DNA of 64,000 bases from positions 310,001-374,000 of the forward strand of contig NW_026526001.1 in NCBI RefSeq assembly GCF_010183535.1. Reading direction: 5' to 3'. Of this stretch, positions 23,440-38,000 are shown one piece after another. The position numbers were made by a program, and so were the translations under genes. The stretch's first letter is position 1, and each line of letters starts with the position of its first letter. The notes beneath the pieces are model-generated. The model ran no database searches, was not told the origin of the DNA, and worked only from the letters and a program-made list of their open reading frames with translations. The stretch is from Caenorhabditis remanei. Taxonomy: Eukaryota > Nematoda > Chromadorea > Rhabditida > Rhabditidae.

Positions 23440-26400
23440 CCGCTCCACTCGATTCGATCGCCATTGTCCATCCTCCTCGTTTGTCTGAAAAATGATGATG
23501 ATTCCATTTGTCAATAAAAAGTCTTATGGTCCCTATTTGGAATTCTGACTCACCTCCATCGATATTCTCTAATCCTTGTCATCCGCTCCACTCGATTCGA
23601 TCGCCATTGTCCATCCTCTTCGTGTGTCTGAAAAATGATGATGATTCCATTTGTCAATAAAAAGTCTTATGGTCCCTATTTGGAATTCTGACTCACCTCC
23701 ATCGATATTCTCTAATCCTTGTCATCCGCTCCACTCGATTCGATCGCCATTGTCCATCCTCCTCGTTTGTCTGAAAAATGATGATGATTGCATTTGTCAA
23801 TAAAAAGTCTTATGGTCCCTATTTGGAATTCTGACTCACCTCCATCGATATTCTCTAATCCTTGTCATCCGCTCCACTCGATTCGATCGCCATTGTCCAT
23901 CCTCTTCGTGTGTCTGAAAAATGATGATGATTCCATTTGTCAATACAAAGTCTTATGGTCCCTATTTGGAATTCTGACTCACCTCCATCGATATTCTCTA
24001 ATCCTTGTCATCCGCTCCACTCGATTCGATCGCCATTGTCCATCCTCTTCGTGTGTCTGAAAAATGATGATGATTCCATTTGTCAATTACAAAGTCTTAT
24101 GGTCCCTATTTGGAATTCTGACTCACCTCCATCGATATTCTCTACTCCTTGTCATCCGCTCCACTCGATTCGATCGCCATTGTCCATCCTCCTCGTTTGT
24201 CTGAAAAATGATGATGATTCCATTTGTCAATTACAAATCTTATGGTCCCTATTTGGAATTCTGACTCACCTCCATCGATATTCTCTAATCCTTGTCATCC
24301 GCTCCACTCGATTCGATCGCCATTGTCCATCCTCTTCGTGTGTCTGAAAAATGATAATGATTGCATTTGTCAAAAAAAAGTCTTATGGTCCCTATTTGGA
24401 ATTCTGACTCACCTCCATCGATATTCTCTAATCCTTGTCATCCGCTCCACTCGATTCGATCGCCATTGTCCATCCTCTTCGTGTGTCTGAAAAATGATGA
24501 TGATTCCATTTGTCAATTACAAAGTCTTATGGTCCCTATTTGGAATTCTGACTCACCTCCATCGATATTCTCTAATCCTTGTCATCCGCTCCACTCGATT
24601 CGATCGCCATTGTCCATCCTCTTCGTGTGTCTGAAAAATGATAATGATTGCATTTGTCAATAAAAAGTCTTATGGTCCCTATTTGGAATTCTGACTCACC
24701 TCCATCGATATTCTCTAATCCTTGTCATCCGCTCCACTCGATTCGATCGCCATTGTCCATCCTCCTTCGTTTGTCTGAAAAATGATGATGATTGCATTTG
24801 TCAATAAAAAGTCTTATGGTCCCTATTTGGAATTCTGACTCACCTCCATCGATATTCTCTAATCCTTGTCATCCGCTCCACTCGATTCGATCGCCATTGT
24901 CCATCCTCTTCGTGTGTCTGAAAAATGATAATGATTGCATTTGTCAATAAAAAAGTCTTATGGTCCCTATTTGGAATTCTGACTCACCTCCATCGATATT
25001 CTCTAATCCTTGTCATCCGCTCCACTCGATTCGATCGCCATTGTCCATCCTCTTCGTGTGTCTGAAAAATGATAATGATTGCATTTGTCAATAAAAAGTC
25101 TTATGGTCCCTATTTGGAATTCTGACTCACCTCCATCGATATTCTCTAATCCTTGTCATCCGCTCCACTCGATTCGATCGCCATTGTCCATCCTCTTCGT
25201 GTGTCTGAAAAATGATGAATGATTGCCATTTGTCAATAAAAAGTCTTATGGTCCCTATTTGGAATTCTGACTCACCTCCATCGATATTCTCTAATCCTTG
25301 TCATCCGCTCCACTCGATTCGATCGCCATTGTCCATCCTCTTCGTGTGTCTGAAAAATGATGATGATTGCCATTTGTCAATACAAAGTCTTATGGTCCCT
25401 ATTTGGAATTCTGACTCACCTCCATCGATATTCTCTAATCCTTGTCATCCGCTCCACTCGATTCGATCGCCATTGTCCATCCTCTTCGTGTGTCTGAAAA
25501 ATGATGAATGATTGCATTTGTCAATAAAAAGTCTTATGGTCCCTATTTGGAATTCTGACTCACCTCCATCGATATTCTCTAATCCTTGTCATCCGCTCCA
25601 CTCGATTCGATCGCCATTGTCCATCCTCTTCGTGTGTCTGAAAAATGATGATGATTCCATTTGTCAATAAAAAGTCTTATGGTCCCTATTTGGAATTCTG
25701 ACTCACCTCCATCGATATTCTCTAATCCTTGTCATCCGCTCCACTCGATTCGATCGCCATTGTCCATCCTCTTCGTGTGTCTGAAAAATGATGATGATTC
25801 CATTTGTCAATTACAAAGTCGTATGGTCCCTATTTGGAATTCTGACTCACCTCCATCGATATTCTCTAATCCTTGTCATCCGCTCCACTCGATTCGATCG
25901 CCATTGTCCATCCTCTTCGTGTGTCTGAAAAATGATGATGATTGCATTTGTCAATTACAAAGTCTTATGGTCCCTATTTGGAATTCTGACTCACCTCCAT
26001 CGATATTCTCTAATCCTTGTCATCCGCTCCACTCGATTCGATCGCCATTGTCCATCCTCTTCGTGTGTCTGAAAAATGATAATGATTGCATTTGTCAAAA
26101 AAAAGTCTTATGGTCCCTATTTGGAATTCTGACTCACCTCCATCGATATTCTCTAATCCTTGTCATCCGCTCCACTCGATTCGATCGCCATTGTCCATCC
26201 TCTTCGTGTGTCTGAAAAATGATAATGATTGCATTTGTCAAAAAAAAGTCTTATGGTCCCTATTTGGAATTCTGACTCACCTCCATCGATATTCTCTAAT
26301 CCTTGTCATCCGCTCCACTCGATTCGATCGCCATTGTCCATCCTCTTCGTGTGTCTGAAAAATGATAATGATTGCATTTGTCAATAAAAAGTCTTATGGT

Positions 26401-29400
26401 CCCTATTTGGAATTCTGACTCACCTCCATCGATATTCTCTAATCCTTGTCATCCGCTCCACTCGATTCGATCGCCATTGTCCATCCTCTTCGTGTGTCTG
26501 AAAAATGATGATGATTGCATTTGTCAAAAAAAGTCTTATGGTCCCTATTTGGAATTCTGACTCACCTCCATCGATATTCTCTAATCCTTGTCATCCGCTC
26601 CACTCGATTCGATCGCCATTGTCCATCCTCTTCGTGTGTCTGAAAAATGATAATGATTGCATTTGTCAAAAAAAAGTCTTATGGTCCCTATTTGGAATTC
26701 TGACTCACCTCCATCGATATTCTCTAATCCTTGTCATCCGCTCCACTCGATTCGATCGCCATTGTCCATCCTCTTCGTGTGTCTGAAAAATGATAATGAT
26801 TGCATTTGTCAAAAAAAAGTCTTATGGTCCCTATTTGGAATTCTGACTCACCTCCATCGATATTCTCTAATCCTTGTCATCCGCTCCACTCGATTCGATC
26901 GCCATTGTCCATCCTCTTCGTGTGTCTGAAAAATGATGATGATTCCATTTGTCAATTACAAATCGTATGGTCCCTATTTGGAATTCTGACTCACCTCCAT
27001 CGATATTCTCTACTCCTTGTCATCCGCTCCACTCGATTCGATCGCCATTGTCCATCCTCTTCGTGTGTCTGAAAAATGATAATGATTGCATTTGTCAAAA
27101 AAAAGTCTTATGGTCCCTATTTGGAATTCTGACTCACCTCCATCGATATTCTCTAATCCTTGTCATCCGCTCCACTCGATTCGATCGCCATTGTCCATCC
27201 TCTTCGTGTGTCTGAAAAATGATAATGATTGCATTTGTCAAAAAAAGTCTTATGGTCCCTATTTGGAATTCTGACTCACCTCCATCGATATTCTCTAATC
27301 CTTGTCATCCGCTCCACTCGATTCGATCGCCATTGTCCATCCTCTTCGTGTGTCTGAAAAATGATGATGATTCCATTTGTCAATTACAAATCGTATGGTC
27401 CCTATTTGGAATTCTGACTCACCTCCATCGATATTCTCTACTCCTTGTCATCCGCTCCACTCGATTCGATCGCCATTGTCCATCCTCTTCGTGTGTCTGA
27501 AAAATGATAATGATTGCATTTGTCAAAAAAAAGTCTTATGGTCCCTATTTGGAATTCTGACTCACCTCCATCGATATTCTCTAATCCTTGTCATCCGCTC
27601 CACTCGATTCGATCGCCATTGTCCATCCTCTTCGTGTGTCTGAAAAATGATAATGATTGCATTTGTCAAAAAAAAGTCTTATGGTCCCTATTTGGAATTC
27701 TGACTCACCTCCATCGATATTCTCTAATCCTTGTCATCCGCTCCACTCGATTCGATCGCCATTGTCCATCCTCTTCGTGTGTCTGAAAAATGATGATGAT
27801 TCCATTTGTCAATACAAAGTCTTATGGTCCCTATTTGGAATTCTGACTCACCTCCATCGATATTCTCTACTCCTTGTCATCCGCTCCACTCGATTCGATC
27901 GCCATTGTCCATCCTCTTCGTGTGTCTGAAAAATGATAATGATTGCATTTGTCAAAAAAAAGTCTTATGGTCCCTATTTGGAATTCTGACTCACCTCCAT
28001 CGATATTCTCTAATCCTTGTCATCCGCTCCACTCGATTCGATCGCCATTGTCCATCCTCTTCGTGTGTCTGAAAAATGATAATGATTGCATTTGTCAAAA
28101 AAAAGTCTTATGGTCCCTATTTGGAATTCTGACTCACCTCCATCGATATTCTCTAATCCTTGTCATCCGCTCCACTCGATTCGATCGCCATTGTCCATCC
28201 TCTTCGTGTGTCTGAAAAATGATGATGATTCCATTTGTCAATTACAAAGTCTTATGGTCCCTATTTGGAATTCTGACTCACCTCCATCGATATTCTCTAC
28301 TCCTTGTCATCCGCTCCACTCGATTCGATCGCCATTGTCCATCCTCTTCGTGTGTCTGAAAAATGATAATGATTGCATTTGTCAAAAAAAAGTCTTATGG
28401 TCCCTATTTGGAATTCTGACTCACCTCCATCGATATTCTCTACTCCTTGTCATCCGCTCCACTCGATTCGATCGCCATTGTCCATCCTCTTCGTGTGTCT
28501 GAAAAATGATGATGATTCCATTTGTCAATACAAAGTCTTATGGTCCCTATTTGGAATTCTGACTCACCTCCATCGATATTCTCTAATCCTTGTCATCCGC
28601 TCCACTCGATTCGATCGCCATTGTCCATCCTCTTCGTGTGTCTGAAAAATGATAATGATTGCATTTGTCAAAAAAAAGTCTTATGGTCCCTATTTGGAAT
28701 TCTGACTCACCTCCATCGATATTCTCTACTCCTTGTCATCCGCTCCACTCGATTCGATCGTGCATTGTCCATCCTCCTCGTTTGTCTGAAAAATGATGAT
28801 GATTTATTTGTCAATTACAAATCGTATGGTCCCTATTTGGAATTCTGACTCACCTCCATCGATATTCTCTACTCCTTGTCATCCGCTCCACTCGATTCGA
28901 TCGTGATTGTCCATCCTCCTCGTTTGTCTGAAAAATGATGATGATTCCATTTGTCAATTACAAATCTTATGGTCCGTATTTGGAATTCTGACTCACCTCC
29001 ATCGATATTCTCTAATCCTTGTCATCCGCTCCACTCGATTCGATCGCCATTGTCCATCCTCCTCGTTTGTCTGAAAAATGATGATGATTCCATTTGTCAA
29101 TTACAAATCTTATGGTCCCTATTTGGAATTCTGACTCACCTCCATCGATATTTTCTAGTCCTTGTCATCCGCTCCACTCGATTCGATCGCCATTGTCCTT
29201 CCTCCACGTGTGTCTGAAAAATGATGATGATTCCATTTGTCAATTACAAGTCTTATGGTCCCTATTTGGAATTTTGACTCACCTCCATCGATATTTCTAA
29301 TCCTTGTCATCCGCTCCACTCGATTCGATCGCCATTGTCCATCCTCTTCGTGTGTCTGAAAAATGATGATGATTCCATTTGTCAATTACAAGTCTTATGG

Positions 29401-32400
29401 TCCCTATTTGGAATTTGACTCACCTCCATCGATATTCTCTACTCCTTGTCATCCGCTCCACTCGATTCGATCGTGATTGTCCATCCTCCTCGTTTGTCTG
29501 AAAAATGATGATGATTCCATTTGTCAATTACAAATCTTATGGTCCCTATTTGGAATTCTGACTCACCTCCATCGATATTCTCTAATCCTTGTCATCCGCT
29601 CCACTCGATTCGATCGCCATTGTCCATCCTCTTCGTGTGTCTGAAAAATGATGATGATTCCATTTGTCAATTACAAATCTTATGGTCCCTATTTGGAATT
29701 CTGACTCACCTCCATCGATATTTCTAATCCTTGTCATCCGCTCCACTCGATTCGATCGCCATTGTCCATCCTCTTCGTGTGTCTGAAAAATGATGATGAT
29801 TCCATTTGTCAATTACAAATCTTATGGTCCCTATTTGGAATTCTGACTCACCTCCATCGATATTCTCTACTCCTTGTCATCCGCTCCACTCGATTCGATC
29901 GCCATTGTCCATCCTCCTCGTTTGTCTGAAAAATGATGATGATTCCATTTGTCAATTACAAATCTTATGGTCCCTATTTGGAATTCTGACTCACCTCCAT
30001 CGATATTCTCTAATCCTTGTCATCCGCTCCACTCGATTCGATCGCCATTGTCCATCCTCTTCGTGTGTCTGAAAAATGATGATGATTCCATTTGTCAATT
30101 ACAAATCTTATGGTCCCTATTTGGAATTCTGACTCACCTCCATCGATATTCTCTACTCCTTGTCATCCGCTCCACTCGATTCGATCGCCATTGTCCATCC
30201 TCCTCGTTTGTCTGAAAAATGATGATGATTCCATTTGTCAATTACAAATCTTATGGTCCCTATTTGGAATTCTGACTCACCTCCATCGATATTCTCTACT
30301 CCTTGTCATCCGCTCCACTCGATTCGATCGCCATTGGTCCATCCTCCTCGTGTGTCTGAAAAATGATGATGATTGCATTTGTCAATAAAAGTCTTATGGT
30401 CCCTATTTGGAATTCTGACTCACCTCCATCGATATTCTCTACTCCTTGTCATCCGCTCCACTCGATTCGATCGCCATTGTCCATCCTCCTCGTTTGTCTG
30501 AAAAATGATGATGATTCCATTTGTCAATTACAAATCTTATGGTCCCTATTTGGAATTCTGACTCACCTCCATCGATATTCTCTAATCCTTGTCATCCGCT
30601 CCACTCGATTCGATCGCCATTGTCCATCCTCTTCGTGTGTCTGAAAAATGATGATGATTCCATTTGTCAATTACAAAGTCTTATGGTCCCTATTTGGAAT
30701 TCTGACTCACCTCCATCGATATTCTCTACTCCTTGTCATCCGCTCCACTCGATTCGATCGCCATTGTCCATCCTCCTCGTTTGTCTGAAAAATGATGATG
30801 ATTCCATTTGTCAATTACAAATCTTATGGTCCCTATTTGGAATTTGACTCACCTCCATCGATATTTCTAATTCTTGTCATCCGCTCCACTCGATTCGATC
30901 GCCATTGTCCATCCTCTTCGTGTGTCTGAAAAATGATGATGATTCCATTTGTCAATTACAAATCTTATGGTCCCTATTTGGAATTCTGACTCACCTCCAT
31001 CGATATTTCTAATCCTTGTCATCCGCTCCACTCGATTCGATCGCCATTGTCCATCCTCTTCGTGTGTCTGAAAAATGATGATGATTCCATTTGTCAATTA
31101 CAAATCTTATGGTCCCTATTTGGAATTTGACTCACCTCCATCGATATTCTCTACTCCTTGTCATCCGCTCCACTCGATTCGATCGCCATTGTCCATCCTC
31201 TTCGTGTGTCTGAAAAATGATGATGATTCCATTTGTCAATTACAAATCTTATGGTCCCTATTTGGAATTCTGACTCACCTCCATCGATATTCTCTAATCC
31301 TTGTCATCCGCTCCACTCGATTCGATCGCCATTGTCCATCCTCCTCGTTTGTCTGAAAAATGATGATGATTCCATTTGTCAATTACAAATCTTATGGTCC
31401 CTATTTGGAATTTTGACTCACCTCCATCGATATTCTCTACTCCTTGTCATCCGCTCCACTCGATTCGATCGCCATTGTCCATCCTCTTTGTGTGTCTGAA
31501 AAATGATGATGATTCCATTTGTCAATTACAAATCTTATGGTCCCTATTTGGAATTTTGACTCACCTCCATCGATATTCTCTACTCCTTGTCATCCGCTCC
31601 ACTCGATTCGATCGCCATTGTCCATCCTCCTCGTTTGTCTGAAAAATGATGATGATTCCATTTGTCAATTACAAATCTTATGGTCCCTATTTGGAATTTG
31701 ACTCACCTCCATCGATATTCTCTACTCCTTGTCATCCGCTCCACTCGATTCGATCGCCATTGTCCATCCTCTTCGTGTGTCTGAAAAATGATGATGATTC
31801 CATTTGTCAATTACAAATCTTATGGTCCCTATTTGGAATTCTGACTCACCTCCATCGATATTTTCTAATCCTTGTCATCCGCTCCACTCGATTCGATCGC
31901 CATTGTCCATCCTCTTCGTGTGTCTGAAAAATGATGATGATTCCATTTGTCAATTACAAGTCTTATGGTCCCTATTTGGAATTTTGACTCACCTCCATCG
32001 ATATTTTCTAATCCTTGTCATCCGCTCCACTCGATTCGATCGCCATTGTCCATCCTCTTCGTGTGTCTGAAAAATGATGATGATTCCATTTGTCAATTAC
32101 AAGTCTTATGGTCCCTATTTGGAATTTTGACTCACCTCCATCGATATTTTCTAATCCTTGTCATCCGCTCCACTCGATTCGATCGCCATTGTCCATCCTC
32201 TTCGTGTGTCTGAAAAATGATGATGATTCCATTTGTCAATTACAAGTCTTATGGTCCCTATTTGGAATTCTGACTCACCTCCATCGATATTCTCTACTCC
32301 TTGTCATCCGCTCCACTCGATTCGATCGCCATTGTCCATCCTCTTCGTGTGTCTGAAAAATGATGATGATTCCATTTGTCAATTACAAGTCTTATGGTCC

Positions 32401-34358
32401 CTATTTGGAATTTGACTCACCTCCATCGATATTCTCTACTCCTTGTCATCCGCTCCACTCGATTCGATCGCCATTGTCCTTCCTCCACGTGTGTCTGAAA
32501 AATGATGATGATTCCATTTGTCAATTACAAGTCTTATGGTCCCTATTTGGAATTTTGACTCACCTCCATCGATATTCTCTACTCGTTGTCATCCGCTCCA
32601 CTCGATTCGATCGCCATTGTCCATCCTCTTCGTGTGTCTGAAAAATGATGATGATTCCATTTGTCAATTACAAGTCTTATGGTCCCTATTTGGAATTTTG
32701 ACTCACCTCCATCGATATTCTCTACTCCTTGTCATCCGCTCCACTCGATTCGATCGCCATTGTCCATCCTCTTCGTGTGTCTGAAAAATGATGATGATTC
32801 CATTTGTCAATTACAAGTCTTATGGTCCCTATTTGGAATTTTGACTCACCTCCATCGATATTCTCTACTCCTTGTCATCCGCTCCACTCGATTCGATCGC
32901 CATTGTCCATCCTCTTCGTGTGTCTGAAAAATGATGATGATTCCATTTGTCAATTACAAGTCTTATGGTCCCTATTTGGAATTTTGACTCACCTCCATCG
33001 ATATTCTCTACTCCTTGTCATCCGCTCCACTCGATTCGATCGCCATTGTCCTTCCTCCACGTGTGTCTGAAAAATGATGATTATTGCATTTCTAATTAGA
33101 AGTCTTATGGTCCCTATTTGGAATTCTGACTCACCTCCATCGATATTCCCTTTTCCTTGTCATCCGCTCCACTCGATTCGATCGCCATTGTCCTTCCTCC
33201 ACGTGTGTCTGAAAAATGATGATGATTGCATTTCTAATTAGAAGTCTTATGGTCCCTATTTGGAATTCTGACTCACCTCCATCGATATTCTCTACTCCTT
33301 GTCATCCGCTCCACTCGATTCGATCGCCATTGTCCATCCTCTTCGTGTGTCTGAAAAATGATGATGATTCCATTTGTCAATTACAAGTCTTATGGTCCCT
33401 ATTTGGAATTCTGACTCACCTCCATCGATATTCTCTACTCCTTGTCATCCGCTCCACTCGATTCGATCGCCATGGTCCATCCTCCTCGTGTGTCTGAAAA
33501 ATGATGATGATTGCATTTGTCAATTACAAGTCTTATGGTCCCTATTTGGAATTCTGACTCACCTCCATCGATATTCTCTACTCCTTGTCATCCGCTCCAC
33601 TCGATTCGATCGCCATTGTCCATCCTCCTCGTGTGTCTGAAAAATGATGATGATTCCATTTGTCAATTACAAGTCTTATGGTCCCTATTTGGAATTCTGA
33701 CTCACCTCCATCGATATTCTCTACTCCTTGTCATCCGCTCCACTCGATTCGATCGCCATTGTCCTTCCTCCTCGTGTGTCTGAAAAATGATGATGATTCC
33801 ATTTGTCAATTACAAGTCTTATGGTCCCTATTTGGAATTCTGACTCACCTCCATCCATATTCTCTACTCCTTGTCATCCGCTCCACTCGATTCGATCGCC
33901 ATTGTCCTTCCTCCTCGTGTGTCTGAAAAATGATGATGATTGCATTTCTAATTAGAAGTCTTATGGTCCCTATTTGGAATTCTGACTCACCTCCATCGAT
34001 ATTCTCTACTCCTTGTCATCCGCTCCACTCGATTCGATCGCCATGGTCCATCCTCCTCGTGTGTCTGAAAAATGATGATGATTGCATTTGTCAATTACAA
34101 GTCTTATGGTCCCTATTTGGAATTCTGACTCACCTCCATCGATATTCTCTACTCCTTGTCATCCGCTCCACTCGATTCGATCGCCATTGTCCTTCCTCCT
34201 CGTGTGTCTGAAAAATGATGATGATTGCATTTGTCAATTACAAGTCTTATGGTCCCTATTTGGAATTCTGACTCACCTCCATCCATATTCTCTAATCCTT
34301 GTCATCCGCTCCACTCGATTTGAACGACACTGTCCAACCTCCTCGCTCGTCTGAAAAC
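23440..34358. repeat. 143-bp satellite array, about 76 copies
   Basis: Head-to-tail 143-bp units, each with GGTCCCTATTTGGAATTCTG, ACTCACCTCCATCGATATTC, CACTCGATTCGATCGCCATT and a GATGATGATT-CATTTGTCAA box. Variable positions define subtypes: CTAATCC or CTACTCC; CTTCGTGTG, CTCCTCGTTTG or CTCCACGTG; and the linker AATAAAAAG, AAAAAAAAG, AATTACAAATC, AATTACAAG or CTAATTAGAAG. The many ~88-90-codon open frames inside are periodic by-products: 143 is not divisible by 3 and each frame stops within two units. The last units (34270-34358) are the most diverged. Confidence 0.97.
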
Positions 34359-34385
34359 CTCAGTTCGCCTTAATTGGTATTTCAA

Positions 34386-34913
34386 CTCACCTCTAACCAT
34401 ACATTTCCCTTTCTGCTACTCGATTCCATCGCCATCGTTCGTCCGAATCTTGTCCATCGTGATGTCCCTTCGTTCACCTTAAATGGTATTTTAACTCACC
34501 TCTAACCATACATTTCCCTTTCTGCTACTCGATTCCATCGCCATCGTTCGTCCGAATCTTGTCCATCGTGATGTCCCTTCGTTCACCTTAAATGGTATTT
34601 TAACTCACCTCTAATCGGACATGTCCCTTTCTGCTACTCGATTCCATCGCCGTCGTTTGTCCGAATCTTGTCCATCGTGATGTCCCTTCGTTCACCTTAA
34701 ATGGTATTTTAACTCACCTCTAACCATACATTTCCCTTTCTGCTACTCGATTCCATCGCCATCGTTTGTCCGAATCTTGTCCATCTTGATGTCCCTTCGT
34801 TCACCTTAATTCGTATTTTAACTCACCTCTAATCAGACATGTCCCTTTCTGCTACTCGATTCCATCGCCGTCGTTTGTCCGAATCTTGTCCATCGTGATG
34901 TCCCTTTGTCCGA
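34386..34913. repeat. 109-bp tandem repeat related to the 143-bp satellite
   Basis: CTCACCTCTAA starts units at 34386, 34495, 34604, 34713 and 34822, all 109 bp apart. Each unit shares the ACTCACCTC, CTACTCGATTCCATCGCC and GTCC elements with the 143-bp unit in the same order, so both derive from one ancestor. The segment holding the TATTTGGAATTC and poly-GAT parts is shortened. Confidence 0.9.
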
Positions 34914-34943
34914 GTGGAACGTGATGACTCCATGTCTTAAATG

Positions 34944-35048
34944 TGAGCGGAGACTGGGGGCAGTGAGCGGATACTGGGGGCCAGTGAGCGGAGACTGGGG
35001 CGCCAGTGAGCGGAGACTGGGGGCCAGTGAGCGGAGTCTGGTAGAATG
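34944..35048. repeat. 21-bp minisatellite
   Basis: About five copies of a GAGCGGAGACTGGGGGCCAGT unit with small variations, just beyond the 109-bp array. A weaker related unit (GCGAGTGGGCGGAGTCTAGT) appears at about 35130. Confidence 0.85.
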
Positions 35049-38000
35049 CATCCAGAAGAAAGAAGAGTCACAATCAGGTACTGTGTGATGGGGGACGACT
35101 GAACCAAAAAGGTGAGAATAGAAGACTCGGGGCGAGTGGGCGGAGTCTAGTAGACATCTTGTAATGTTTTAAGATAGGTCATAAAGGGTGATTTCTCATG
35201 GAGATAACTGAGCAGGATGTTTGTGTTAACAGTAATGAGACAATAGGAAAATTCAAAAGAATGTTAAGTAGGATAAAGTGAGAAGACGGCCATCTGGGGA
35301 AGGACAGGTGTGTCCTCTAAAACGACTGTTCAAGGTTCCAAGTTTCCTTTGAAAGTCATTCGTTCGGACGATTTCCCAAGGAGATAAGGAGGGAGACGGT
35401 AAAATGTGAAGAAACATGTCCCAGACAAAAGACCAAAAGCGACGGTGTGAGAATTGGTTGGCATGTTTACGTTGGATAAAGACATCTGCTTTTTACACAA
35501 ACTAGCGCTGTTGGATAAAAAATAGGGGTCAGGAAAAACTAAAGTTTTGTAAGACGATGAGGGTAACTAAAATATAATTAAAAATTTAGATTAATCGTGA
35601 AACTTGATACCTTCTTGAAATTTGTTAAAAATGGGGCTGTGGTTAGAGTGTACAAAAATAAATCAACAAGGATGCCACAGTTTGAAATATTGAATATACC
35701 TGCAATAGAAAGTGAGTCTCAAAGTCTGAAAAAACGAGTTAATTTTTTTTGCTTCAAAACGTGTGGTATATAATGACGAACTTTTCTCACTCTGAAAAAG
35801 ATTCCAATTCACGAGCTACGGTTACATAAGTTTCCCTCATTGTAATTGACAACTTATGGGTGGTTTGGTACACAACCGCATCTACGATTCCCTGCAATAA
35901 CTCCAAATCTAGCTCTGATTGTTGAAAGGGAAGAACTTTTTCAGTCATATCCAAGTTTCTTGTTTCAAATCTTATGAAGCAAAATGTACTTGCGTCTGAA
36001 CAAGGAGACCTTGGTTAACATACATCAGCAACTTCCTTTTGAATGACATAATTTTCAAACCAGAAACGAATGAAAACAGTAAATCTTTCAAAAACGCAAT
36101 AAAATGGAGTGTAAATCAGTACTCCGTTCTCGGCGGGAAAAAGAGCGAGAAATGAAACTTTGAAACTTTAGCAAGTACTTAAGTAGTTCTACCAAACACA
36201 GAAACAACCACATCGAAAAACAACTTCTGTACCGAGAAATCAAAACAATAACAAGTAAGCTCGAAAATTGCAGAAAATTATGCGCCAATCTAATATGCAC
36301 GATATGTGTAATTCATAAAAACTTCACTTTGTGCAGCAGTCATTGATATCATGACACACTTTCAAAGATGGACATTTTCAACTGAAAATACCAAAATTGT
36401 ATACCTTATGGCACGGTACTGTATCCATGACAGGCAACTCCAATGTGATAATGTCCCTTTTTTAAGCCTTTAACGTCTGTTACAAATACTTCTGTAAATT
36501 CTTGGAAAACCATGGGTTTGTTAGATCTCTTTCGACTCCGCTATTATAGAAGTGTTGCTTCTCTGTTGTCCTCTTCCCGAAATACATCTTTTTCTTGCCT
36601 TCTCCCCCATTCTCTAAATCTTTCTCCGCGACAGTGCCAGATTTTCTACTTCCCAAAACCTCTCCTTGTCTCTTTCACAAACGTCAAAGAGACTCAACCA
36701 ACTTTCAAACTAGCGAAGAAAAGTAAACCAACGGGCAATACCGAACATGAGTAATTTACGACGGGAAAAAACTCACAACGCAGTTTATATACTTCAGCGG
36801 CGCGCCAGAACTTTCATTTTTACTCTAAACACGATCGCTACTTTATTTTTACCATCTTACAATTCTTCTAATTTTATTATATAAACATGTCTAGGTGGAG
36901 ATGGACAACTTTTGACGTTGTTCTATATTTTCAAAAATTACAAAAAAATTTATAAAAGTTCAAATTTTATTCAAAAAAATCTGAACGCTGATGAAAATGA
37001 GGAGACGGGAAAGGCCTGGAACGCCGGAGACGCATTTGCTATTTTGGATAGCCTAGGAATACTGTAGATATTGTTCTGGGATACTGCATCATTTGAATAT
37101 TCAATTCTTATTGAGCCAACCAATTACCAACTCGATTCCATGAAAGGGGGAATACATAATCTAATCCAGCCAGTCTCCAATCCCCTCCCCCTCTTTTTTG
37201 AATACCGGTGCTCTACTCGCCAGATGGGTACGTTTAGGCTAATCCCGATACCAATTACATAATCGTCCAGGTTTTTCCACCCATATATTCAAAAAATGAG
37301 CTATTTAGAAAATAATAAGCTTGGTGTAGGAAGAGTCTCCGCCCCTTATGAGAGTCCCGCCCATTGTTTTGGGTAGTATAAATACAGTGCTTCGCAGGAG
37401 ACAGCTATCTTATGCTATTTCAGACTGAATGTGTATCGGTCAGATTTTGATTTTTTTAGAATACTAATTGTTTTTCTATAATTCGGATCTTGAGAAGGTG
37501 AGTCGGGAATAAAGTGGATATCTTCCAGAGATACTGATAGCATTCTAGAAATGCTGTAGGATACTGTAGCATTCAATTTTAAAGTTTCTGGGTTTTTTGA
37601 TTGTGGTTCAAAAGTATCAATAGAATAACATCAAGAACTGAGAATTGAGGAACTGGCTTGGTTTTGTGTCTCTCCGTATATCGGCCAGTTCCGATGTCCG
37701 CGCGAGAGTCAACGCTTTTGAAATTTGAATTTTAGGAATGCACTGCTGGATCTTTCGGGCCCAACATTTTCATTTAAATTTTAGGCGCCTCGAAACAGTA
37801 GTTGTAATTTTTCAAAGTTTGAATACTTCAAACTGGGTGTCCAGATCCAGAAGTGGAACCAAGCGTACAACCAACAGCTATGGTTTGTGTGTTTTTATCG
37901 AGTAAGGCACATATTCGTGATTTTAGTTCTTAAAACAATGCCTTTTCCATCAATTTGGAAAGGAACTTCTTATTTGCTAGATTTTAGGTAGACTAACAAG

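Noticed and set aside
23788..34354. Dozens of 60-184-codon open frames with near-identical products
   Set aside because: They are periodic translations of the 143-bp satellite. The period is not a multiple of three, each frame ends within one to three units, and no splice or start context is shared.
23440..34358. Possible CRISPR-like array
   Set aside because: There are no spacers: whole 143-bp units are homologous, in a eukaryotic context.
37330..37440. Promoter of a host gene (GC boxes plus TATAAATACAG)
   Set aside because: No coding exon or consistent splice signal follows within the next kilobase, so it is mentioned only as a promoter-like sequence.
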